64,000 nt of DNA, taken from Epiperipatus broadwayi. Lineage: Eukaryota; Onychophora; Udeonychophora; Euonychophora; Peripatidae. Of this stretch, positions 24,320 to 35,318 are shown in pieces. The stretch spans positions 248,001-312,000 of the forward strand of contig JAQFVV010000505.1 in assembly GCA_028023455.1 (NCBI GenBank), written 5' to 3'. The notes under the pieces are model-generated. The model saw nothing but the letters and a program-made list of their open reading frames with translations. It was not told the DNA's origin and did no database searches. Numbering within the stretch: position 1 is the stretch's first letter; every line of letters begins with the position of its first letter. Position numbers and translations under genes: made by a program.

Positions 24320-26017
24320 TTTAAAATAAAATATTTTAAAGCAATTTAAACAATGGTTTTAAATATCTCATACAAGCGCGCGCTTATAAATCCAATGAAG
24401 TTATCCATTTATAACAAGCTTTGTAATGCATAGGCATATACATTTTTTTAAAAGTAATAACTAAAAAAAATTAAACATTATTATTATAGAAAACGAACTT
24501 ACAAAGCAAGAGCAACAAAATAAAATATGCCCTAATAAAGTTTTTCAGGTTCTATAAATTTTTTGTGAGATCTCTTCTTTGATGAAACAAAATCAATTGA
24601 TCATTATATTTGATGATGAGAAAATGAATCCTTAAAAAACTGCTTTCTACTTCTTTCTGAAAATATTTAGAACTAACTTAGTTGCATTTAATGATCAGTA
24701 TATTTGACCCAATTTTTCTTTTGTTTTGCCCACTTTTATTAATATAACATTAGTGGAAATATTTTAACCTGAAGCCCATAAACACTTCAAAAGCATTCAC
24801 AATATTATTCATTTCAGGATCTTGGTTTCTTCTTTTACTGCGTGAAACTTTAATCCACTTTTTATGGTAAATGTTTTGATGGAATAACTTATATCAGATA
24901 GATTTAAAGAATAGTGGAAGAAAAGTTAGTTTTTTAATAGCAAAATGTCATTTTTATAAAGCTAATTCTTTTGTTTCTAATATTTTTTGTTTTTATATAC
25001 ATCGGAAAAAACTAAAGTAATTTTAAATTTTCTTCTTAGCAAAAGAAAAAAAATGTTCCTTTTTTTGTTTAGTTTTTTTTAATAAAAAAAAACATTTTAA
25101 ATGCTTAGTTTATTCTATATACAAACAAACAATAAATAACGGAACAAAAGGAAAATTAGCGACGAAAATTGTTTCTTTACTATTCTATATGCTGATATGA
25201 TAAATATTTTCTTATTAAAATATTCGCGGGAAAATGGCTTAAAATTGTATATTGCAAAAGTAAGATTCAATTAATTCAAAGAATTTTGCTGAAATGTTTT
25301 TTATGGACTTCAGAATAAACATTCATACCAACATTATGTTAAAAAATATTCAAAGCAAAATAAAAATCGTGTCAAATATTCTAATCACCACATGCATATA
25401 AGTTGGTTCTAAATATTTACAGAAAGAAGTAAAAATATATATATATAAGAGTAGATTAACAGTAAGTATAAAAAAATTTAAAGATTCGTCTCCTCATAGT
25501 CAAATATAAACATCAACTGACTGTTTATTCAAAGAAGAAATCTCACAATAAATTTATAAATTTTGTATGTCTATGTATTATAAAGCTTCTTATATTACTT
25601 ATCGATTTTTAATCGATAATGATTCAAAAATAAAGCACTCCATTGGATTTATAAGGAGGGAATTAGTCATTATTTAAATTACTTTAAGTCAAGGCAAATG
25701 CATCATTTGATGACATTAAAACCATTTTATTCAACTGTAGAGAATAAATTGTAATTATTTAACTAAACATTACACGTAGACAAATACTTTATAGAATAAT
25801 ATTAATTATTAATGAATGATTATGGATATTTAGATTATAAGAATGTTATGATGCACACGAGTATATATATATATTGATTTACATTTGAATGAATAAATTT
25901 ATGGCTGTTTATAATATTGATTGTTTCAAATAGCAGCATAATTAAGTCTATGATGAAACTAATTATTAAATATTTGTATATAGTTAGTTTGATGTAATAT
26001 ATTGCTGAAATGAAAAA

Positions 26018-26108
26018 GTCTTGGTCGAGAAGTCAGCGCGACTGCCTTGCACTTTGCAGGTTGCGGGTTCGCGTCCCGGCCGATGCTATGACACTTAAAA
26101 AAAAAAAA
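26018..26108 (+). mobile_element. SINE-B, tRNA Leu/Ser-like head with poly(A)
   Basis: The A box tggtcgagaagtcagcgcg (26022-26040) and B box gggttcgcgtccc (26065-26077) resemble those of class II tRNAs (Leu or Ser). The sequence ends in a 12-base A run. At about 90 bases there is essentially no body, so this is either a very short SINE or a retroposed tRNA-like transcript. The minus-strand relative at 46226-46337 has the same layout. G+C content is far above the surroundings. Confidence 0.75.
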
Positions 26109-27612
26109 GAATTACACACTTTATCTTGGTTCCAGTTTAAAGATCGGATATTTCTGAATGCCATTAATATTCATATTTTACTATCATTTTTGTGCAAATA
26201 TGAGATCTGTTAATTCTATGCATATATGAACATAGACATTTTTTCCTTTTTTTTTTCCATATGATACTTTTCTAATGAATGCTTATCATTTTGAGTGATA
26301 GAAATTTATCCATCAAAATCTTACCATAGTTTGGTGTCAAATGAATTTGTCAGAGGAATATATGCTTTCAGTTCTATAGATCATTAACTGACAATACATG
26401 TTAATTTTGGAATTAAGAAAAAATCCATGAGAGTTATATGCATATTTAAATTGTTTGATCTTCATGTAACCATAAAATATATTTTGTTGTTATAGAGCGT
26501 TAGCATGCTCTTAAGTTTACATATTGGTAATTGCAAGCTATATATAAGTCATGTGACATTGACTTTTTATTATTACTATTGTTATTATTTTTATTGCTGT
26601 TGTTTTTTCATTGGGATGTTTAGAACAGTGAACTATACATTTGTAGAGATTGGATGAACTTGTATGCTATTTTTAGTAGAGACACTTATATTATCCTTCA
26701 TTATAAAACATGTTTAGCAATGTATTACCAATAAAAAATTATATGTAACAATTATCCTTATTATGAATGAAGGAAATATATTTGTGTTCTATAATCTAAG
26801 AGACTTGAAATACTTAATTAGACATAAAAACATTTCCAATATTGTAAAGAAAAAAAGATGTAAATGACAGACAGATCAACTAATTGTAATTTAACCTGAT
26901 GTGTATGTTGTAAAAATATTTGATGAAAGTACAACAATGATGTATGTGCACACACATGTTTAACTTGAATATTATAAAATAAGTTTTTTTCCCTTTTTCA
27001 ATGCTAAGCTACAAACGAGATTTAACCACTAATTTAATTGTTATCAACCATAAATAACAAAGTGTTTGCAATTTCATTGACCCAGAGAGCACAGTCTCTA
27101 TAGCAATGTCATTGATAAAACAAATTAAATTATAACTAAATAAAAGAAAAACTTTTATTTATGATGAAGGGCGAAGCATATAATTTACTTTGACTTACTA
27201 TTTTATTATCATTTCAATATGATGTAATTCATTTTATTGTTATTTTATTATACTGCTTTATTATTTCATTAATCTGCATATGGAATATTCAGTAAATTGG
27301 ATTTATGTCATAAACAGAATTTGCTTTCCTTCATTAAACTAATGATCGTATAATATTTGGATATTTGTCTAAAAATTTTCTCTTTAAAAAAGGCAACAGC
27401 TTGCGATCAACAGTTAATCTTAATTTCACTATAATAACTTTTAATAATTAATTCGATTTTTCATAATCTACGTATTTTCGTGGTCTCTTTGGACAGAGCA
27501 TTCAAATTATTAAGAATGAAGTATTAGATCTGCATATAATTTACTTCAAATATGAGATTATTCCAATGTAACCCATCAAACTAAATACAAACTTATACAA
27601 TGTAATTAGTAG

Positions 27613-28510
27613 AAAAGTCAACAATGAGAAGGATGTAAGACAGGGTGACTCAAAAATTTTTTACAGCAGTGCTGCAAGAAATATTTTGTGGATTAAAACA
27701 GGGAGCTAAAGGAGTGAAAGTAAATGGAGATTATTTAAGTCATTTAGATTTTCCAGATGTTTTATTTTTTTTTGCAAATAATGCCTTAGAGTTGCAGGAA
27801 ATGTTGCAGGAGTTATCAGATAAAAATAGGACTAAAGATAAATGTTAAAAAGACTAAAGTAATGTTTAATGGATTTTCTCAAAATATGAAAATAAAGATT
27901 AATTACAATGAGTTAGAAGAAGCTAACAGCTACAAATACCTTGGTCAGATTATGATGGAAACATAATGGATGAAATTAATCATAGATTTAAACTTGGTTG
28001 GAGTGCTTTTGGTAGAAATAACTTGATACTAAAAGGAAATATGCCTATGTGTTTGAAAAGGAAGGTCTTTAATAAATGTGTTTTAACAGTTCTTACTTAT
28101 AAATCTGAGACTTGAACACTTAATAGAGGAGCAATACAGAGACTTCAGACCACTCAAAGAAGTATAGAGAGATGCATGTTGGGAGTAACAAGAAGAGATC
28201 GAAAATGCAATATATAGGTAAGAGAACAAACAAGTATTACTGACCTTATTGATAAAATTGAAAGACTGAAGTGAAGTTGGGCTGGACATATTTCTAGAAG
28301 AGATAATAATAGATGGACAATTGAAATCTTAAACTGGATTCCAAGAAAATGTAAAAGACACAGAAAAAGATCACACGTGAGATGAAAGGATGAAATAGAA
28401 AAGTGTGCAGGATGATGTGGAGAAGAGAAGCTAAAGATTGGAGGAGATGGATTGAACTTGGAGAGACCTTCATCCTGCAGTTGATTGATAATAGTATATG
28501 ATGATGATAC
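27613..28510 (+). mobile_element. RTE LINE, 5'-truncated copy 3
   Basis: This matches 37366-38290 of the full-length RTE. It starts in the RT motif (IEKGVRQGDS in copy 1) and runs through the palm and C-terminal region to a tail of tga repeats. It is inserted in the right arm of copy V. The catalytic region is damaged: the fourth base of the Asp-Asp box area differs and several stops occur. 5' truncation is normal for LINEs. No target duplication is clear. Confidence 0.85.
27645..28480 (+). pseudogene. RTE reverse transcriptase, C-terminal fragment (copy 3)
   Basis: The open stretch 27645-27848 reads QKFFTAVLQEIFCGLK, then NGDYLSHLDFPDVLFFFANN. In copy 1 the latter box is DFADDVVVFANN, so the catalytic pair is lost. 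An 8-base deletion at about 27826 shifts the frame, as in copy 2. Downstream matches continue in other frames to the WIELGETFILQ segment near 28450. It cannot make active enzyme. Confidence 0.8.
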
Positions 28511-28825
28511 TGTACATGAATTTTATGAATTAAATTTTCTGTTCATAAGTATAACCCTTATGTGAATTTATATGTACTAGTATCAAGTCATTTTGCATTG
28601 CTTATACCAATGTTGCTATTAACTTTTCTATCTGAAAGATAGGTGAGAGGCCTGTTGCTGGCATAAAACTCAGTCTCTAAAATATATAGATATGAACTTT
28701 ATTTACATCTGCATAAATATGCAAATTAGCTTAGGTTCAGAACCTTAAGTTTTCTTTTTTATTCAAAATATTAAGTTGAATAGTATAAAGGATGATTGTT
28801 AAATATTGTAATAGTATAAGCAATG

Positions 28826-29040
28826 TGGCAAAACTCTCCATACAGTAGTGTCACTCAGTGCCGACCAGAGTAATCAATGGATGCCAGAAGGCTTGTGCAT
28901 AAAATCTCTATCTAGTGCCTACTCATATAATATCCCCAGACTAGTTTCTGGCTTGTGACTTTTGTCAATGAAAAGCTTTGGATCTGAGAGCATTGCACCT
29001 AGCTCTTAGAATCTAATGCAACCCTCCAGCAGCCACCTTT
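28826..29040 (+). mobile_element. Foldback element FB, copy c
   Basis: It begins caaaactctccatacagtag and continues through the core, cagactagtttctggcttgtg, and gctttggatctgagag, matching the left arm of the palindrome at 53345-53822. It sits exactly where the right arm of copy V meets the left arm of copy VI. The stretch 29041-29240 that follows is not seen elsewhere and shows no gene. Confidence 0.75.
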
Positions 29041-29240
29041 TATCTCTACTTAACTACAAAACTGTGAGAATAAAATTGAAAACACAATATATTTTCAATC
29101 TAAGCTCAACAGCTTATATAGTCATATGAGGTCTGAACCCAGTTCAGTACCCATACATTTTGGTGTCTTTGGCTCTTTAACAAACCCTAGCCACCACTAT
29201 CCTATTAGGCAGGATTGGTGTTAATCCATGAAACATCACA

Positions 29241-29465
29241 TGATCATTATTTCTTATGCTAGCACATTACTGTTATTAAAACAGGAAAAACTCTCCATAC
29301 AGTAATGCTACTCAGTGCCAACCAGAGAACTAGTCTGGGGATGCACAAGCCTTCTGGAATCCATTGATTACTCTTGTTGTCACTGAGTGGCACTAATGTA
29401 TAAAGAGTTTTGCCTGTTTTAATAACAGTAATGTGCTAGCATAAGAAATAGTGATAATGTGACGT
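29241..29465. mobile_element. Foldback element FB, copy d (compact palindrome)
   Basis: Outer arms aaacatcacatgatcattat and the inverse at 29445-29465 enclose a nearly complete inverted pair. The left half carries ctccatacagtaatg and the right half its inverse, followed by ttaataacagtaatgtgctagc. It is an independent example of the family's outer ends, which copy c lacks. Confidence 0.75.
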
Positions 29466-30651
29466 TTATAAACAATGTGATATGACTTCATATTGATGTA
29501 CATGTATCTACATAAAAATTATGTTTATGAATGGATGATTAATTCATGAAATTTGTGTGTATGTTTTTTTTTATATAAATTAAAATTTATATTGTATAAG
29601 TTTGTCTTTATTTTGATGGGTACATGGAAATTATTTCCATTTGTAGTAAACCATACATAGATCTAAATATTTAATCACTAACAAATTCTGTGGTCATCCA
29701 AAGAGATAATAAGAATATGTAGATTATGGGAAATTAATATAATTGTTAAAGAATAATGTAGCGAAATTATCATTAACGTTTGATCACAAGGTGTTACTGG
29801 GTTAAATGAAATTTTTTTTATAAAACTAACCAAATATTGTAGGGTCATTAATTTTAATAAAGGAAGGCAAGTATTTATTAAATATTTTATACTTAGATTA
29901 ATTTAACAATAAAGCAATGCAATTAACAACAAATTATTTACATATTAAAATAATAATGATAAAATAAACAATAAGTCACAATAAATTATATGCACTTCTC
30001 TTTACTATAAACAAAAGGTTTTTCCTTTATATATGTAGATTTTAATCTGTTTTATCAATGCTATTATGATAGTAACTGTGTTTTAGGGTCCATGCGATTA
30101 GAACTATTTTATTATTTGTAGTTGATAACAATTAATAAAGGTTAATAAATATAAATTACTTGCTGGTAAAATTTCTTCTATGAGTTTATCATTAAAATAT
30201 ATATAAAACAGTATTTTATAATACTCACGTTAAGCACACACACATATAGCACTCTTGTACCTTTATCAAATGTCTTTACATCATGCATATATGTGATACA
30301 ATTTAATTACATTTAGTTAGGTCATTTGCATCTTTCATTCTTTGCAATATTTCCTTTAATCAAATCAATGATAATTGCTATATTAATTGTTATATATAAT
30401 TTTTTATAGTTAGATAGCTTCTAAACATGCATAATGGAGAATAATTTTAATTTTATCAGATGTATCTATTAAATGTGATATAATTGTTTGTCATCTCTTT
30501 AAATTTGTATTTCACTTTTTCCGTTATTCCTAAGAAAATATAACAGTGATTAAAATAACAATAAGATATATTGCATAGTCACATGATGACTTATACAATT
30601 TAAATATTCATATACATTCTTATGGTTGTTTCCAAAATAATTTATTAAAGA
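29466..30651 (+). repeat. Long-inverted-repeat element, copy VI outer left arm
   Basis: This follows copy IV 18680-20060 in order: atgaatggatgattaattcatg near 29528, the gtaaaccatacatagat block near 29644, the agattaatttaacaataaagc block near 29895, and cacacacacatatagcac near 30236. It is interrupted at 30652 by LINE B and resumes at about 32010. Confidence 0.7.
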
Positions 30652-31049
30652 TTACATTATGACATTAAAGGTTATTTGGTACATATTTTGTTCAAAGTGT
30701 TTTCTCATTCCTTCATTTGGTTTTCTCGAATTTGAGTCAATTACTCTTCTGTTTTCTCTTTTCCAGAGCATCCTGCTATTGGTTGGGCCATGGAGAGGAT
30801 AAATCCATATGTCCCAAGTCATGTTAAAAATAACCTCAGGGGTTGTCAGGCTATCTCTTGTTCTTGTTTTCTTTAGATTGTTCTGCATGAAAATAATAGG
30901 ATTAAAATTTTGATGATTAAATACTAGCTTACATCTAGTAATCCACAATAGATGATCAAGAATTAGTGAGAGTCTAATTTCTGGGTATGATCCTTTTCTG
31001 ATACATTCTTTCAAATTAAATAATTTAGATTAATTTGCCTTGATCTGAC

Positions 31050-31487
31050 TCATAGTGTATTTTTAAGTTGCATTAGCTGATTACATCTGAATCTGAAATG
31101 GTTGGTGGTTTCAACTTCTTTTTTGCAAATCATGCAGGTTGAGTCAATTTTTGAGTACCCTCTTTTATTAACTAAAAATTCATTAGTAGGTAATGCATTT
31201 ACATTAATTTTGATTAAATAATCCGGACATTTGGACTCTAAGCTCCATCTTTTGAATTTCCTTATTAATTTGTCATTTGTGATGGCTAAACTTGAGAGAT
31301 GGTGTGATCCGAATTTCAGATTAGTGATTATAGTATAAAAATTTATAATTGGACTTATGGTTAGGGTCAGCAAAAATATTACCATCAGTGGGCTAGTTGA
31401 TTGATTAATTTTATTGAATCCATTGTGAGCTTCAATCTGTTCATAAAAAAACAGATTTATTGTCATGTCTTGTGTAATGAGTCCCAT
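31050..31487 (-). pseudogene. LINE B ORF2 C-terminal segment with CCHC finger
   Basis: A 145-codon frame. The last 40 residues carry the Cys-Cys-His-Cys finger of a LINE polyprotein and the preceding KRWSLESKCPDYLIKINVN segment. A frameshift separates it from the next segment (31014-30652). RT motifs are absent, so the protein would be inert. Confidence 0.65.
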
Positions 31488-31541
31488 TGCAATCCGTTTG
31501 AATGGGCTTGATCTTGGTCTACATCTGCAGGCATTTCATGA

Positions 31542-31898
31542 TTAAAAGATTGAAGAATATATTGCAGCAGCTGAACCTTGAGAATAACTAATCCTTTTGG
31601 TTGATGTATTTATCAGGCCTATTTCTCTCTTGTCCAGTGCATTTTTTTCCATGTCAAGTTTATTTGTTAAAGAAGTTGATAGATCTTCATGCTCATCATC
31701 TTCTGAATTGATTGATTTGCTTTCTTGATTTGTTTCCACATTGAGTCTGAGTCTCTTTTTCTTTGATTTCTTGCTTTTGAGCATCCATGGGGTCAAGTTC
31801 TCTTGGTCTGATCTGCAGATTGTATTCTCATCACTATATGCATCAGATGTTTCAGGTGAGTTTATATGTGCCTCAGAATCTTGTTTTCTCGTGATCAT
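31542..31898 (-). pseudogene. LINE B ORF1-like N-terminal segment
   Basis: A 118-codon frame rich in Ser, Glu, Asp and Lys, with a basic cluster KSKKSKKKRLRL near residues 41-52 that could bind RNA or direct nuclear import. No coiled coil or zinc knuckle is visible. Its assignment as an ORF1 remnant rests on its position upstream of the ORF2 end. It could also be an unrelated chance frame, though the strongly biased composition argues otherwise. Confidence 0.45.
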
Positions 31899-32009
31899 TC
31901 TCTTAATTTCCCTTTTCTGTGATCATGCTTTGCTTTTTCCAGTGGAGTGAGGTTACAACTTATAGATGGACATTCTAATCTTGGGATATTTTATCACTCT
32001 TGCCTGAAT

Positions 32010-32935
32010 CCCTTGTTGTTATATAAATCTACATCTGTGGAATTGTTTGGTCAGAAGTATCTACAAATGATTCTAAAATTACAAAATTGTTAACACAAAT
32101 AGTCATGTAATGATCTATACAACTGAAAGTATATGCTCACCTGGCAAATTCAATTTGCACCAAAACACCATAAAATCTTGACAGATAAACTTTTATTATT
32201 CTAAGGGATGTGTTATTTCAACCATTGGAAAACAGTATCATATAAATAAATGAATAAAAAATTATGCATATATTTGCACGCACGTAAATGAACTGAATTT
32301 ATATTTATACAAGAACGACAGTAAAATATCAATATCACTGGAATTTTGAAATATCACTCCTTATGTAAAATGCATAAATCATGTATTTTTCAACAACTTG
32401 CATTACATCAAAGTAAGTTTATTTGAATCTTAATAATGTTTCATCACAGTCTTAATCACATCATGCCACCTTAAACACCCAACATCATAAACAGCGATGA
32501 ATTATTTCATCCAAATATGAAAGAAGAAATATATTTATGTCAATCTAAATATTTTATATTTTAAATATTAGAGATTATTCATTAAGAGGAATATTATCCC
32601 ACAGAGTATTTGTCTAGATGTAATGTTTAATTAAATATTAAGAATTTATCTACTCAGGTTGAATAAAAGTTTCTCATATTATCAAGTGATGAGTTCTCAA
32701 AGTAATTAAAACAATGATTTTAAATAATTTCTGGTTTATAAACCCAATCAATGTAGTTTTTTTTCCTTAAATCATTATCGATTTTTAATCAGTAAATAAT
32801 ACAAGAAGCTTTATAATGCATAGACATATACCTTTTTTTAATATTTACCAAAAATTATTATATATTAATATTTTAAAACAATCGTATGAAATAACAGCAA
32901 CAAAATACATTATCTCATCACCATTTCATATGTGT
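32010..32935 (+). repeat. Long-inverted-repeat element, copy VI left arm (continued)
   Basis: The sequence resumes after LINE B with the block gtcatgtaatgatctatacaa (near 32103), which matches 9992 and 19990. It then follows copies II and IV to the inner arm cattatcgatttttaatcag near 32774. It is truncated where the tail of LINE A2 begins near 32936. Confidence 0.7.
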
Positions 32936-33434
32936 ACCCAGGCAATTAATAACAGTATGCAATGCATGTGATGCATTATGGCTTCTCCTTTATTGAAGCC
33001 AGGAATTGCCCAGAGAAATATATTAGCCATTTTGCTTTTCCATTCCCCATCCTAAGTTTTTCTCAAATTCTCTATCCTGCTCCATCCCAATTCCATAACA
33101 TCAATTTGGCCACTCTATGGCCTCTATATCTAGATCTCCCTTATCTTTTTCCAAACCCAGAATAAAGACCAAGAACCCATTTTTTGTATAATCGTTTTGT
33201 TTATATTTATTCTCCCACAACTTCATTATTTGTACTCTTTCTGCTTGTACGCATTTACATTCAATAAACAGATGCCTAATATTTTCCATGCCTTTATTAA
33301 ATAACTTGAAGACTTAATCACCTACATTTTTTCCATTTATGTGTATATTCCCTCATTGCTAATGATCCTGTTCGAGCCTTAAACAGTAAACTACTTTCCT
33401 TGCTATTATAAATTAACTCACACCTAATATTCTG

Positions 33435-33473
<39 letters not shown>

Positions 33474-34770
33474 CTCCGGATCGTTACAATATATATATTT
33501 AAATTCTTTTTACTCTCCATACTAGTTCTCCAACTCCCTATTTTTTTTTATTAATGCATCTATTCTTCAATTCCATTCTTCACAACTATAACACTCAATA
33601 ATTCTCCTAACATAATCATTCCATCTTTTGTATAAGTATACTGGCAAAATCTTTATCCAAATCTTCTTCATACTGTACTATTTTCTCATCCATCTTGTTG
33701 CCTACCCTTTACTTGTAACCCAATTAAATACTATTTTGGCTATTTTCTTACTGTCTATAAATTGCAATCTTCTGAACATTTTTGCTTTTTGCATATCTCA
33801 TATAAAAACTTGACAATCTCATATCTCCTTGAATTGCCTCCTTTGCCATCCACACATCTGCATCTAATGCATGCCTTCCTATTTCTCTTTGTACTTTTTC
33901 TAAGTAATCCAGCAACCATTTATAACACATATACATTATTACCATATCTGCCACTGCCATTCCTTTCCATACAATTCTTACTACATCATATTTATTATAT
34001 GAAAATAATGTTAATTTCTTTATCAGTCCCTTTCTTTTCTTTACTTCATTTATCAATTTTTTCTCCCATTCATCCAAACAATTTCTCTGATTACTTAAGA
34101 TGATTCCCAAATAGTTATACATATACATCACATTTTACTTTATATACCCCAGTAAAAATTCTTTCTCTTCTCTTTCCCCAGCATTTATCATCATTACTTT
34201 TCATTTTTCTTCACTAAAGTTAATCCCCATCTCTTTACCCACTCTTGCACACATTTTCAACATAATATCCATATCTTCCCTACTTTATTTTCTGTACACA
34301 GGAAGATATCATCAGCAAATAAAAGACCTGATAATATATATACAATCCCTTGTCATCTTATCAATGGCATCTCTACCCATCTGCCTAATCTTTCTATTGC
34401 TCCATTTTTTTTCAAATAAAATAAAAACAAAATAGGTGGCATAGGGCATTCTTGCCTTAGTCCCACTCCATTTTTAACTCTGATTCTATAGTTCCTAATT
34501 GATACATATTGTAATCATTTTCATACAATCTCTTAATAAGATCCAATAAAGCTCCAATCATTTTCAAATGTACTAATCTTGCCCATAATCTATTTCTATT
34601 TACTCTATCATATGCCTTCTCTATATCTATAAAGACCATATATAACTGTCTATCTGTAGCCCTACTTATATCTGTAAGTTGTGCACATAAACTATTTCCT
34701 ATATGCTTATCTGATCTAAAACCTCCTTGCATTTCTCCCATTATATTATTTTCTTCCACCCACTCCAGTC
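32936..34770 (-). mobile_element. LINE family A, copy A2
   Basis: Read on the minus strand from 34770 to 32936. It begins inside the RT (EENNIMGEMQGGFRSDKH), passes the palm motif FIDIEKAYDRVNR (about 34620), the thumb region and the C-terminal finger (near 33280), and ends with the GAGAAGCC signature and short repeats near 32965. Frames are broken at several points. An (AT)n run with a short foreign piece (33444-33490) interrupts the coding part. It abuts a foldback fragment at its 5' end. Confidence 0.85.
33101..34759 (-). pseudogene. LINE A2 reverse transcriptase remnants
   Basis: Open segments at 34759-34457 (RT fingers and palm, QGGFRSDKHIGNSL, FIDIEKAYDRV with the first catalytic Asp), 34131-33748 (NQRNCLDEWEKKLINE, then GRHALDADVWMAKEAIQG) and 33289-33101 (finger end) are separated by frameshifts and stops. 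A small deletion after MRYAKSK shifts the frame. The same deletion is present in copy A4. The enzyme is dead. Confidence 0.8.
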
Positions 34771-34779
34771 ACATAACAA

Positions 34780-34857
34780 ACTCACCATATAGTAGTGCCA
34801 CCAAGTGCAAGCCTTAATAATCAATGGATGCACAAAACTGCTTGCATCCATTACTGA
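34780..34857 (+). mobile_element. Foldback element FB, copy e (fragment)
   Basis: aaactcaccatatagtagtgcc followed by caagcc...taatcaatggatgc matches the first half of an FB arm. It is truncated on both sides, between LINE A2 and LINE F. Confidence 0.6.
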
Positions 34858-34979
34858 AGAAGGCAGGAAATTAATCCATACTGATAATATTGCTTTGATT
34901 TCTCAAAATAGATTCTTTCTTGAATTAAGAATGTTTCCCAATAAGAATTTCAAAACTGGAGTTTTATTTCTAATTCAAT

Positions 34980-34990
34980 AACGTCTGTAT
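34980..34990 (+). repeat. Target-site duplication, left, of RTE copy 1
   Basis: The 11 bases aacgtctgtat here are repeated exactly at 38296-38306, on either side of the RTE. This marks both element ends. Confidence 0.9.
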
Positions 34991-35318
34991 GGCTGCAGAA
35001 AGAAGTTTTGCTATTAACTGAAAGGAGACCCTTTGATTCCTCTTGGAGGCCTTAAAGGAACCGAGCAGGGCAAATTCCTAATGTCCACTCCATACGTTCT
35101 TGTCATTGCAGCTGTTACTACTATGTGATTATTCATATAGTATACGAACATGGATGGGCTGCTCACCAACACGCATTAGCCAGCGTGGTAAGTTTATTGG
35201 CTTTTCACCTCTGAGTTTAAGATCAAGAAACACCATGGTCTTTCTTCTCAGTTGCCTGATAAGGCAGAATGAATGTTTGTGTAAAGGATAAATATTTTCC
35301 CAATACATATATATAATT

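Larger units (their letters stand above)
24320..28820 (+). repeat. Long-inverted-repeat element, copy V (centre and complete right arm)
   Basis: It starts inside the left arm (the taaacaatggttttaaat block near 24346), passes through the centre (24430-25600) and runs to the outer end of the right arm near 28820. The inverse of the left-arm block recurs at 25607 (cgatttttaatcgataatg). Two insertions split it: a SINE at 26018-26108 and an RTE at 27613-28510. This copy shows where the right arm ends. Confidence 0.7.
30652..31950 (-). mobile_element. LINE family B, internally rearranged copy
   Basis: On the minus strand three open segments follow one another. First, 31898-31542 is acidic and basic, serine-rich and ORF1-like. 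Second, 31487-31050 is an ORF2 C-terminal segment with the finger CMICKKEVETTNHFRFRC (C-X2-C-X8-H-X4-C). Third, 31014-30652 contains DHLLWITRCKLVFNHQN, a pattern typical of the extreme C terminus of such polyproteins. Endonuclease and RT are missing between the first and second segments, so this is an internally deleted LINE. The finger has the same spacing as in family A. It is inserted in the left arm of copy VI. Confidence 0.65.

Noticed and set aside
26022-26100. A free-standing tRNA gene
   Set aside because: The A and B boxes are good, but the poly(A) tail, the insertion inside another repeat and a second copy with candidate target duplications point to a retroposon.
9629-30240. Recurring cacacaca / gtgtgtgt blocks as independent microsatellites
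   Set aside because: They fall at the same relative position in successive copies of the long repeat and are explained by it.
33762-34103. 113-codon plus-strand frame with leucine- and phenylalanine-rich, membrane-like sequence
   Set aside because: It is antisense to LINE A2 coding sequence. AT-rich coding DNA read backwards often gives hydrophobic frames.
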